Source: CAYLNG01 sp964497855
GTDB taxonomy: Bacteria; Verrucomicrobiota; Kiritimatiellia; SS1-B-03-39; UBA6053
Assembly (NCBI GenBank): GCA_964497855.1
Contig: CAZCFM010000195.1
Span: 1 to 5,099 of the forward strand
DNA length: 5,099 bases
Direction: 5' to 3'
Shown: positions 1 through 5,022 of the stretch, piece after piece
How positions within the stretch are numbered: position 1 is the first letter of the stretch
Layout of the letters: each line of letters starts with the position of its first letter
Translations under genes and position numbers: made by a program
The notes under the pieces: generated by a model
What the model was told of the DNA's origin: nothing
Databases searched by the model: none
Seen by the model: only the letters and a program-made list of their open reading frames with translations

Positions 1-51
1 CTGGCCGCCTGAGACATGACTTTCTGCTTTTCCCCCGCCCCGGACTGTGAC

Positions 52-59
52 AAAGGAAG
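52..59 (+). promoter_or_regulatory. Ribosome binding site that decides the lpxI start
   Basis: AAAGGAAG lies just upstream of the ATG at 64, with 4-6 nt spacing depending on which core is counted. An in-frame ATG also exists at 16 but has no purine-rich Shine-Dalgarno sequence before it, and the 16 residues it would add (Cys- and Pro-rich) do not resemble the N-terminus of the family. The start at 64 gives a protein beginning directly with the conserved Gly-rich strand. Confidence 0.75.
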
Positions 60-63
60 CTGC

Positions 64-873
64 ATGACGTCCTCGTTGGGAATCATTGCCGGAAGGGGAA
101 CCTATCCCCTCGAACTCGCCGAAAGCGCCCGCGCCCAAGGCGTGCAGCGCATTTGCGCCCTCGCGTTCCACGGCGAAACCTCGCGCCACATCCGGAACGT
201 CGCCGATGAGGTCCGCTGGGTTCATGTCGGTGCCCTCGCCGCCTTCCTGGAGGCCTTCCGCGCTTTCCACATCGATCGTGCCGTCATGGCCGGACAAATC
301 CGGCCCTCCAATCTGTTTCTCACCCGCCTCGACAAACCCATGCGCGACTTGCTCGCCCGCCTGCCCCGCCGCAATGCGGACACGATTTTCGCCGCCATCG
401 GGGCCGAACTCGCCGTCCTCGGCATCGAACTTCTTCCCGCGTCGCAGTTTATGGAATCCCGCATTCCGCAGCAGACTGGGGTTTTGACCCGGACCCAGCC
501 CGAAGCCCAGGACCTGGCCGACATTCAACAGGGCTTCGTTCTCGCCAAAACCTGCGCCAAACTCCAGGCCGGACAGTCCGTGGCCATCAAACGAGGCACT
601 GTCATCGCCGTGGAGGGTTTCGAGGGCACCGACCGCATGATCCGCCGCGCCGGGATCTGTGGCGGTCCCGGCTGTGTCATCGTCAAGGTCGCCCAGGAAA
701 ACCACGATATGCGCTGGGATATTCCCGTGGTCGGACTTCGCACCCTCCACAGTCTCCGCAAAGCCCGCTGCCGCTGTTTGGCACTGGAAGTCGGCAAAGC
801 CATTCTTCTGGAACGCGAACGCTTTTTGTCCGGGGCCGATCAGGCTGGCATTTCGATCGTGGTGACGGCATGA
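64..873 (+). CDS. lpxI: UDP-2,3-diacylglucosamine pyrophosphatase LpxI (DUF1009 family)
   Basis: This 269-residue protein is a full-length LpxI. LpxI hydrolyses UDP-2,3-diacylglucosamine to 2,3-diacylglucosamine-1-phosphate (lipid X) plus UMP, in the cytoplasm or at the inner membrane face, and replaces the unrelated LpxH in many bacteria. Visible family marks are the N-terminal strand and loop GIIAGRGTYP (residues 6-15), the segment MAGQIRP (75-81), the hallmark AVEGFEGTDRMIRRAG (182-197), then GGPGCVIVKVAQ (200-211) and HDMRWDIPVVGLRT (214-227). Conserved acidic residues such as D190, D215 and D219 sit in the motifs expected near the active site; I cannot say from sequence alone which is catalytic. 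The stop overlaps the lpxB start as ATGA, so the two genes are almost certainly co-transcribed and translationally coupled. The promoter is probably upstream of the window, because nothing promoter-like is visible in the first 60 bases. Confidence 0.93.
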   Translation: MTSSLGIIAGRGTYPLELAESARAQGVQRICALAFHGETSRHIRNVADEVRWVHVGALAAFLEAFRAFHIDRAVMAGQIRPSNLFLTRLDKPMRDLLARLPRRNADTIFAAIGAELAVLGIELLPASQFMESRIPQQTGVLTRTQPEAQDLADIQQGFVLAKTCAKLQAGQSVAIKRGTVIAVEGFEGTDRMIRRAGICGGPGCVIVKVAQENHDMRWDIPVVGLRTLHSLRKARCRCLALEVGKAILLERERFLSGADQAGISIVVTA

Positions 874-2003
874 GCGGTCCCGCTCACATTGTCATTGTCG
901 CCGGGGAACTTTCGGGCGACATCCATGCGTCCCGGATATTGCGCGCGCTGCGCCAACAACATCCTGAAATTCAGGCCTGGGGCTTCGGTGGCGATCATTT
1001 GGCCGGGGAGGGGATGCAGATCCGCGAACACATCCGCGATTTGTCCGTGATGGGCTTTGTCGAAGTTCTCAAACGCTACGGCTATTTCCGGCGCATATTT
1101 CATCAACTCCTGAACGAAATCCGCAGTCGCAAACCCGACTTGATTTTGCTGGTGGATTATCCCGGTTTTAATCTGCGCCTCGCCGAAGCGCTGCGCGGAT
1201 CCGGAATTCCCGTTGTCCAATATGTCTGCCCGCAAGTCTGGGCCTGGAAAGCCGGACGCATCCCCCGCATGGCACGCTGTCTCGACAGGTTGATTTGTAT
1301 TTTCCCTTTTGAACCTCCCTTGTTTGCCCATACCGGACTCGACGCACGCTACAGCGGTCATCCGCTCGTGGATGAAACCGCCGAGGTTGTGGCAGAACCC
1401 CATTGGCAAGGTTCCCCGCGTCTCGCACTGGTACCCGGAAGCCGACGTCAGGAAATTGAACGTCTTTTTATACCCATGATGGAAGCGGCGCACGTGTTGC
1501 GAGGCGAATTTCCCACGCTCGCGCTGCGCGTCCCCGCCGCCGATGCCGGACTGGCCCAGCGCATGCGCGAACTCCTCGCCACACGTCCGGACCTGCATCC
1601 ACCCGATATTGTGGACGGCCATATGCGGGAACTTGTCAAAGGCGCGGATGCGGCCCTTGTCACCTCCGGCACCGCCACGTTTGAAGCCGCGCTGCTGGGA
1701 ACGCCCATGGTGATTGTATACAAAACATCCCCCATGACCTACGCCATCGGCAAACGCCTCATTCGTATTCCCTGGATCGGCATGGTGAATATCATCGCCG
1801 GACGCGAAATTTGCCCAGAGCTGATTCAGGAAAACGCCGAGCCCAACGCCATGGCCGACGCGCTGCGTCCTTTGCTGACCGAAACCCCCGTGCGTGCAAA
1901 AATGTTGGAGGGTATGCTGGACGTTCGCAGCAAACTGGTATCGGACGAACAGGGAATGGCCCCGGCCTCGCTTGTGTGGGAGCTGCTGGAACGGAGCAAA
2001 TAA
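870..2003 (+). CDS. lpxB: Lipid-A-disaccharide synthase LpxB (GT19 family)
   Basis: This 377-residue protein is a full-length LpxB. It is a peripheral inner-membrane glycosyltransferase that condenses UDP-2,3-diacylglucosamine with lipid X to form the beta-1,6-linked lipid A disaccharide. Family motifs appear in order: AGELSGDIHASR (residues 11-22; AGExSGD motif), the segment LVDYPGFNLRLA (94-105), CPQVWAWKAGR (120-130), FPFEPPLF (145-152), GHPLVDE (163-169), LVPGSRRQEI (187-196), TSGTATFEAALLGTPMVIVYK (the 265-285 segment; nucleotide-sugar binding), and the C-terminal NIIAGREICPELIQ (307-320). Length and motif order match the family and no key motif is missing. The start at 870 is fixed by the ATGA overlap with lpxI; a weak GGTGA at 861-865 may act as its ribosome binding site, so coupling to lpxI translation is likely. 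Having the LpxI product consumed by its neighbour supports both assignments. Confidence 0.96.
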   Translation: MSGPAHIVIVAGELSGDIHASRILRALRQQHPEIQAWGFGGDHLAGEGMQIREHIRDLSVMGFVEVLKRYGYFRRIFHQLLNEIRSRKPDLILLVDYPGFNLRLAEALRGSGIPVVQYVCPQVWAWKAGRIPRMARCLDRLICIFPFEPPLFAHTGLDARYSGHPLVDETAEVVAEPHWQGSPRLALVPGSRRQEIERLFIPMMEAAHVLRGEFPTLALRVPAADAGLAQRMRELLATRPDLHPPDIVDGHMRELVKGADAALVTSGTATFEAALLGTPMVIVYKTSPMTYAIGKRLIRIPWIGMVNIIAGREICPELIQENAEPNAMADALRPLLTETPVRAKMLEGMLDVRSKLVSDEQGMAPASLVWELLERSK

Positions 2004-2005
2004 AA

Positions 2006-2030
2006 ACAGCCGCCTGTTGCAGGCGGCTGT
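2006..2030 (-). terminator. Intrinsic terminator, mainly for the minus-strand gene
   Basis: A perfect 11-bp stem (ACAGCCGCCTG, loop TTG, CAGGCGGCTGT) begins three bases after the lpxB stop. Read on the minus strand, the stem is followed by a run of T interrupted once (TTTT-A-TTT at 2005-1998), the usual form of a Rho-independent terminator. It lies 24 nt beyond the stop of the gene at 2055-2459. On the plus strand the stem is followed by AGAGACAAAAACC with no T-run, so it would serve lpxB only weakly, perhaps as a bidirectional element. The minus-strand T-tract overlaps the last lpxB codons and the stop codon. Confidence 0.82.
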
Positions 2031-2054
2031 AGAGACAAAAACCTGAGAGAGGGT

Positions 2055-2459
2055 TCAGCCCAGTTTCTGCAATTTGGCCTGGAGTTTGGCCAACGCGGCT
2101 TCGATTTCTTTCTTTTCGGAGGCCTTGGCGGATGCCATCAGGCCATTGATGATGGAAACAATTTTTTCCAGTTCGGTTGCGGCGAGTTGTTTGTAGGTCT
2201 TCTTGTTGAGCAAGATGGCTTTCAGGCTGTCATCCACAACCACGGCTTTTTTTGCAGCGCGGGGAGTGCCATCTTTTTTGACCCGGACTTTTTTGGGGGC
2301 GCGGGACTTTTTGGCGGCTTTGTCGGCGTCGGTCAGGGGTTCGTAACCGAATTCACCCGCATCGTTGCGAATGAAGTTGCCTTCGCCGTCTTTGGCCCAT
2401 TTGCTCATGCTGGGGGGGCGGCCGGGGCGGTTGACGTTCTTGACGGGTTTGAATTGCAT
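2055..2459 (-). CDS. Small basic Lys-rich protein with AT-hook-like motif, unknown function
   Basis: I do not recognise this 134-residue protein as a named family. It has three visible parts. Residues 1-42 hold an AT-hook-like NRPGRPP (10-16) followed by a stretch rich in Gly, Asn and aromatic residues (SMSKWAKDGEGNFIRNDAG, 17-35). Residues 44-75 are a Lys/Ala/Pro-rich, strongly positive linker with KK pairs at 50-51, 56-57, 61-62 and 70-71. Residues 77-133 look alpha-helical and amphipathic with Leu/Ile spacing, ending in a Leu- and Lys-rich helix (about 112-133) that could form a coiled coil. No signal peptide or membrane segment is seen. The start at 2459 is preferred over an upstream in-frame ATG at 2579 because a good Shine-Dalgarno precedes it and the extra 40 residues look non-coding. 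A nucleoid-associated or RNA-binding role is my inference from charge and motif only. It is divergent from the heat-shock gene and convergent with lpxB. Confidence 0.8.
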   Translation of the reverse strand: MQFKPVKNVNRPGRPPSMSKWAKDGEGNFIRNDAGEFGYEPLTDADKAAKKSRAPKKVRVKKDGTPRAAKKAVVVDDSLKAILLNKKTYKQLAATELEKIVSIINGLMASAKASEKKEIEAALAKLQAKLQKLG

Positions 2460-2465
2460 CGTGTA

Positions 2466-2471
2466 TTCCTT
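2466..2471 (-). promoter_or_regulatory. Ribosome binding site for the basic protein at 2055-2459
   Basis: AAGGAA on the minus strand lies 6 nt before the ATG at 2459. This supports that start over the longer in-frame option at 2579, which has no comparable sequence before it. Confidence 0.7.
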
Positions 2472-2692
2472 GTTGGACTGGGTTTGTAACGTGTAGTGCC
2501 ATCTGTTTGTGGCGCAAGTAATACTCTGCGGTTGTGTCACTACTTGTACCATCTCTATTCCAATTTGTTCGGGATTCAAGATGAAATTGTTAAAAGTTAA
2601 ATTCCGCTATATCTAAAATGCTGCACTGTCATTCTGCACCCCCATGACCTTTTTTAGAAACCTTTATGATCGTCAAGGATGAATAGAGACAA

Positions 2693-2732
2693 AATGACAC
2701 ATTAGCCTCGCCCGGTGTGTAAACGTGTCATT
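2693..2732. repeat. Inverted repeat AATGACAC-N24-GTGTCATT, candidate regulator site
   Basis: Two perfect 8-bp arms, at 2693-2700 and 2725-2732, are separated by 24 bp. Arm centres are 32 bp apart, about three helical turns, so a dimer or pair of dimers could bind one face of the DNA. The repeat is centred about 120 bp upstream of the start point predicted from the sigma-54 element at 2809-2824, the usual distance for an enhancer-binding activator. Binding and function are inferred; only the repeat itself is seen. Confidence 0.5.
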
Positions 2733-2808
2733 GTGGCGCAATATGTGCGTTGGCCGTGTTTTCGTTAACATGTTGAAAATAAATGGGATAAGCTGTCATC
2801 TATTCAGT

Positions 2809-2824
2809 TGGCATGGCCGTTGCT
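2809..2824 (+). promoter_or_regulatory. Sigma-54 (RpoN) -24/-12 promoter element
   Basis: TGGCATGGCCGTTGCT fits the sigma-54 consensus TGGCAC-R-N4-TTGCW at 11 of 12 specified positions (T in place of the last C of TGGCAC), with the required GG-N10-GC spacing (GG 2810-2811, GC 2822-2823). The predicted start point is near 2835, leaving a leader of roughly 28 nt containing the GGAGGT ribosome binding site before the ATG at 2864. No good sigma-70 -35/-10 pair competes with it. Sigma-54 promoters need an ATP-dependent activator, which fits the inverted repeat upstream. Confidence 0.65.
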
Positions 2825-2851
2825 TTGTGAAGATGCGAACCCTTAACCCAT

Positions 2852-2857
2852 GGAGGT
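2852..2857 (+). promoter_or_regulatory. Ribosome binding site that decides the heat-shock protein start
   Basis: GGAGGT directly abuts an in-frame ATG at 2858 (no spacing) and lies 6 nt before the next in-frame ATG at 2864. Normal spacing therefore favours 2864, giving a protein that begins MVISRNPW. Confidence 0.75.
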
Positions 2858-2863
2858 ATGTAT

Positions 2864-3424
2864 ATGGTAATCAGTCGAAACCCCTGGATGTTCCAGGATT
2901 GGATGTTGGAAATGGATCGGATGACCCGCGATTTCAGCCGGGTGTTCGATGTTCCGGGTTGCCTGATGGAAGGACCGGAAACCGGATTGCGTTTGGAAAA
3001 CGATGTCGCGACACTGGACAAAGGAGAACTCAATATGACAACCGAAATGAAAGAAATGAAAGAAATGAAAGAAAAACGCCGGACTCCCGCCACGGAAGGC
3101 GAAGCCGTTCCCACCCGAGACGTGCAGATCGAGCCCCTCGCGGATGTGTACCGCAACGACAACGGCGTCCGCCTGTTGGTGGATCTTCCCGGCGCGACGG
3201 AGAAAGACCTGGACCTGCAGGTGCATGATGGCGTACTCAGCCTGAAGGCCCGCGTGGATCGCGCGGAACATCAGACGCGTGTCTACACCCGCGCCTTCCG
3301 CGTGGATCGCCGCATCGATCTGGATAAGATCGAGGCAAAAATCGCGCAGGGAGTTCTGACGTTGCATCTGCCCTTCCGCGTGGAGGCGCAGCCGAAACGC
3401 ATCGAAGTGAAATCCCAGCCCTAA
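2864..3424 (+). CDS. hsp20: Small heat-shock protein, Hsp20/alpha-crystallin family
   Basis: This 186-residue protein is an ATP-independent holdase of the Hsp20 family, which binds unfolding cytoplasmic proteins and hands them to DnaK/ClpB. The N-terminal arm (residues 1-57) is Met- and aromatic-rich (PWMFQDWMLEMDRM, 7-20), as in substrate-binding arms of the family. A Met/Lys/Glu-rich linker (58-75) contains the tripeptide EMK three times. The alpha-crystallin domain spans about 91-172: PLADVYRNDNGVRLLVDLPG (91-110), the DGVLSLKAR strand (122-130) and the family signature GVLTLHLP (163-170). The C-terminal tail has an I-x-V motif (I180-E-V182), which normally docks in a neighbouring subunit during oligomer assembly. 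It is somewhat longer than typical bacterial sHSPs (about 140-160 residues), the excess lying before the domain. It is probably monocistronic and sigma-54 controlled. An internal start at 3035 may give a 129-residue form. Confidence 0.93.
   Translation: MVISRNPWMFQDWMLEMDRMTRDFSRVFDVPGCLMEGPETGLRLENDVATLDKGELNMTTEMKEMKEMKEKRRTPATEGEAVPTRDVQIEPLADVYRNDNGVRLLVDLPGATEKDLDLQVHDGVLSLKARVDRAEHQTRVYTRAFRVDRRIDLDKIEAKIAQGVLTLHLPFRVEAQPKRIEVKSQP
3021..3037 (+). promoter_or_regulatory. In-frame internal Shine-Dalgarno and ATG inside the heat-shock gene
   Basis: AAGGAG (3021-3026) lies 8 nt before an ATG at 3035-3037 that is in frame with the heat-shock gene (Met58). The sequence looks as good as the main ribosome binding site. 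Initiation here would give a 129-residue protein keeping the whole alpha-crystallin domain and C-terminal I-x-V motif but lacking the substrate-binding N-terminal arm. Its use in the cell is an inference. Confidence 0.5.
3044..3070 (+). repeat. Three tandem 9-bp repeats GAAATGAAA, coding (Glu-Met-Lys)3
   Basis: Three perfect head-to-tail copies of GAAATGAAA, followed by a decayed start of a fourth (GAAAAA). The unit is a multiple of three, so changes in copy number would alter linker length between the N-terminal arm and the alpha-crystallin domain without shifting frame. Confidence 0.85.
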
Positions 3425-3525
3425 TCCGGAGAGGAGAATATCGGGCACGCGTTGACCGCGGAAGTCTTCGGGACGGGTGTAATGGGGGTGGTCCCGCCGT
3501 AAAGTATATATTGCAGCCACCCGTG

Positions 3526-4968
3526 TCAGGGATGAACGGTGATGGTTCCCCGTGTGCCCATGAATCTGGCAACTCCACGCTCATTCAGATCGGCAACGCT
3601 GTAGGTTCCGGGCACCATATACATGTCGCCGAGAATCAAATCACAGAGTGTCCAGTGATGATCGTCCACATGGATGGTGCCGCCCTCCACTTTGAGGGTG
3701 CCGCCGAGATCCCTCCAATCGTATTGAATCCGGAGAACGGCTTCGGGTTTTTCCATCCAGACTTTTGCGGAGGGACCCACGCTGCCCGGGGTGGAGAAAA
3801 CGAGTTCGGAGGAGAGGACCCGCCAGGTGCCGGAAAATGCATTTTCGGGGTTTGAAATGGTGGTGCGTCCCGTTTTGGCCTGTTGATTCAAGGCTTTGGA
3901 ATTTACCACGAAAATTTCGGAACGTTTGGAACCTGTTATCGTGGAACGGATGATCCGATCCGGGTTTCCGGCAGTCCCTGCTCGGATCGCGATCCGGTCC
4001 CGAATGTGGAAAGTCCCGGCCGTGTTGAGGTTCCCGCCTGTGGGCGGAGACGGGAGGGCTTCGATGTCGGCCACACCCGGCGGGAAGAAGAAGTTCCGGG
4101 TGGCGGAATGCAGGGGTTCGCCGTCATGAAAGGTTGTGGCGGTCACGGTGATCAAACCCGATCCGCTGCCGAGGGAGATTCCCGTTTTGTGAGGGTACAG
4201 GAGGCTGTTGGACGTGGGTTGAGATCCGTCCAGAGTGTAGCGGACAACCACGCCGGCGTCAAAGGTGTCGAAATTGCTGAAAAAAAGGGTTTGTGAGTCC
4301 AGGTAGGTGCCCGCCGCCAGACCAAATTGCGGCTCATGCGCGGGAGGCTCGGATTTTGCGCAGGTCACATAATCCGTCAACGTGATGTCATCGATGTTCA
4401 CACGTTTGTTCGAGGTCCCGAATGCGTTGGTTCTGATGCGAATCCGGACATCGCCGCTGACGTTGATCTCTGCGGAAAAGGTCATCGCTTCGGCACCTGC
4501 CCTGAATCTGCCCGCAGGATGCCAGACCCCTCCCGCATTTGCACTGTATTCCACAATCCAGTCGATTTGGGGATCGTTTCCGTATTGCCGATACTGGAAA
4601 CTCAGGGTTCCCAGCCCGTTGGTTTTGTCTTCCAGCATGGTCATGGACGATGTGTCGTAGCCCCTGAGGCGCGCGGATTTCGCCCCGTTTTTGAAATCAT
4701 TTCCTTCCGCGCCGATCAGGGCATCTGTCATGTTCCAGTTCAGGCCTCCCAGCGTGATCGCGTCCGACGCGTAGGATACTTTGCTTGCGTCGTCAAACGT
4801 GACGCTGTATTGCGCCCGCGCCGCCGTAGGGAGGCCGGTGAGGACAAGGGCAAGCCGCAGGCCGGGGGGAAGGATTCGGGAAAGAGACGAGAGTCTGGAG
4901 GTAAACGGGGTCCGGGACCGCGTCTCCGGCGCCGCGGGGGCGCAACAGAATGGGAGGAAGCGTTTCAT
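3526..4968 (-). CDS. Probable secreted beta-rich protein with chitobiase C-terminal-type domain
   Basis: With the chosen start the protein has 480 residues. A long basic N-terminus leads into a hydrophobic core (GLRLALVLTGLPTAARA, about 36-52) with a likely signal peptidase I site ARA|Q at 52-53. Residues 54-201 form a beta-rich domain (FDDASKVSYASDAITLGG, then WNMTDALIG and KNGAKSARLRG), like the lamin-tail/nuclease-associated carbohydrate-binding-type sandwiches of exported proteins. Residues about 213-293 resemble the chitobiase/beta-hexosaminidase C-terminal domain (YTLDGSQPTSNSLLYP). Residues about 301-480 resemble autotransporter-associated beta-strand repeats (NAFSGTWRVLSSELVFSTPG) and end with VPGTYSVADLNERGVARF and GTITV, a tail pattern familiar in PVC exported proteins. 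No catalytic domain is recognisable, so a binding or surface role is likely. The ATG at 4968 starts with MKRF, as signal peptides do, but lacks a clear Shine-Dalgarno; ATG 5043 and GTG 5010 are alternatives. It is convergent with the heat-shock gene, 101 bp away. Confidence 0.8.
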   Translation of the reverse strand: MKRFLPFCCAPAAPETRSRTPFTSRLSSLSRILPPGLRLALVLTGLPTAARAQYSVTFDDASKVSYASDAITLGGLNWNMTDALIGAEGNDFKNGAKSARLRGYDTSSMTMLEDKTNGLGTLSFQYRQYGNDPQIDWIVEYSANAGGVWHPAGRFRAGAEAMTFSAEINVSGDVRIRIRTNAFGTSNKRVNIDDITLTDYVTCAKSEPPAHEPQFGLAAGTYLDSQTLFFSNFDTFDAGVVVRYTLDGSQPTSNSLLYPHKTGISLGSGSGLITVTATTFHDGEPLHSATRNFFFPPGVADIEALPSPPTGGNLNTAGTFHIRDRIAIRAGTAGNPDRIIRSTITGSKRSEIFVVNSKALNQQAKTGRTTISNPENAFSGTWRVLSSELVFSTPGSVGPSAKVWMEKPEAVLRIQYDWRDLGGTLKVEGGTIHVDDHHWTLCDLILGDMYMVPGTYSVADLNERGVARFMGTRGTITVHP

Positions 4969-5002
4969 GAGCAAACTGAGTTGGAAGGGTGTCGGTTGTT
5001 TG

Positions 5003-5022
5003 CATTTCACAATGTGGAAATG
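5003..5022. repeat. Short inverted repeat upstream of the secreted protein gene
   Basis: CATTTC (5003-5008) and GAAATG (5017-5022) are perfect 6-bp arms around an 8-nt centre. They lie 35-54 nt upstream of the chosen ATG at 4968 on the minus strand. This could be an operator or a leader hairpin, or chance; if the gene starts at 5043, it is coding sequence. Confidence 0.3.

Larger units (their letters stand above)
2460..2863. other. Divergent intergenic region between the basic protein and the heat-shock gene
   Basis: About 400 bases without a convincing gene, visibly more AT-rich than the flanking coding DNA, especially 2580-2700 and 2755-2805. It must hold the promoters of both divergent genes. 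On the plus strand I see a sigma-54-type element and an inverted repeat, listed separately. TGTCAT or its complement occurs four times (2627, 2693-2698, 2726, 2794, in mixed orientation). For the minus-strand gene I see no convincing -35/-10 pair; TTGAAT at about 2574-2579 (minus strand) with TAGAGA 16 nt on is a weak option. No CIRCE-type heat-shock repeat (TTAGCACTC-N9-GAGTGCTAA) is present. Confidence 0.7.

Noticed and set aside
1..12. Possible last codons of an upstream gene (Leu-Ala-Ala-stop, TGA at 10-12).
   Set aside because: Three codons cannot be told from chance. An upstream lpx-operon gene is plausible but not supported within the window.
840..1622. A 260-codon open frame antisense to lpxB.
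   Set aside because: LpxB motifs run through the whole plus-strand frame. The antisense translation has no domain features and is a codon-bias shadow.
2481..2515. A TGGCAC on the minus strand upstream of the basic-protein gene, as a sigma-54 -24 element.
   Set aside because: The GC required ten bases after GG is absent, so the -12 half fails.
2580..2863. CIRCE, ROSE-type thermometer or classic sigma-32 site for the heat-shock gene.
   Set aside because: No TTAGCACTC inverted repeat, no CTTGAA...CCCCAT pair, and the predicted leader after about 2835 is too short for a ROSE hairpin.
2725..3228. A 167-codon plus-strand open frame overlapping the heat-shock gene start.
   Set aside because: It is out of frame with the alpha-crystallin domain, has no ribosome binding site, and its second half is an Arg-rich shadow translation.
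3469..3496. Possible terminator between the convergent heat-shock and secreted-protein genes (CGGGAC/GTCCCG stem).
   Set aside because: The stem is only 6 bp with a 16-nt loop and no T-tract on either strand. The 101-bp gap holds nothing I can support.
2843..3520. A 225-codon open frame antisense to the whole heat-shock gene.
   Set aside because: It mirrors the codons of a clear Hsp20 gene, has a low-complexity Phe/His stretch opposite the GAAATGAAA repeats, and has no ribosome binding site or family resemblance.
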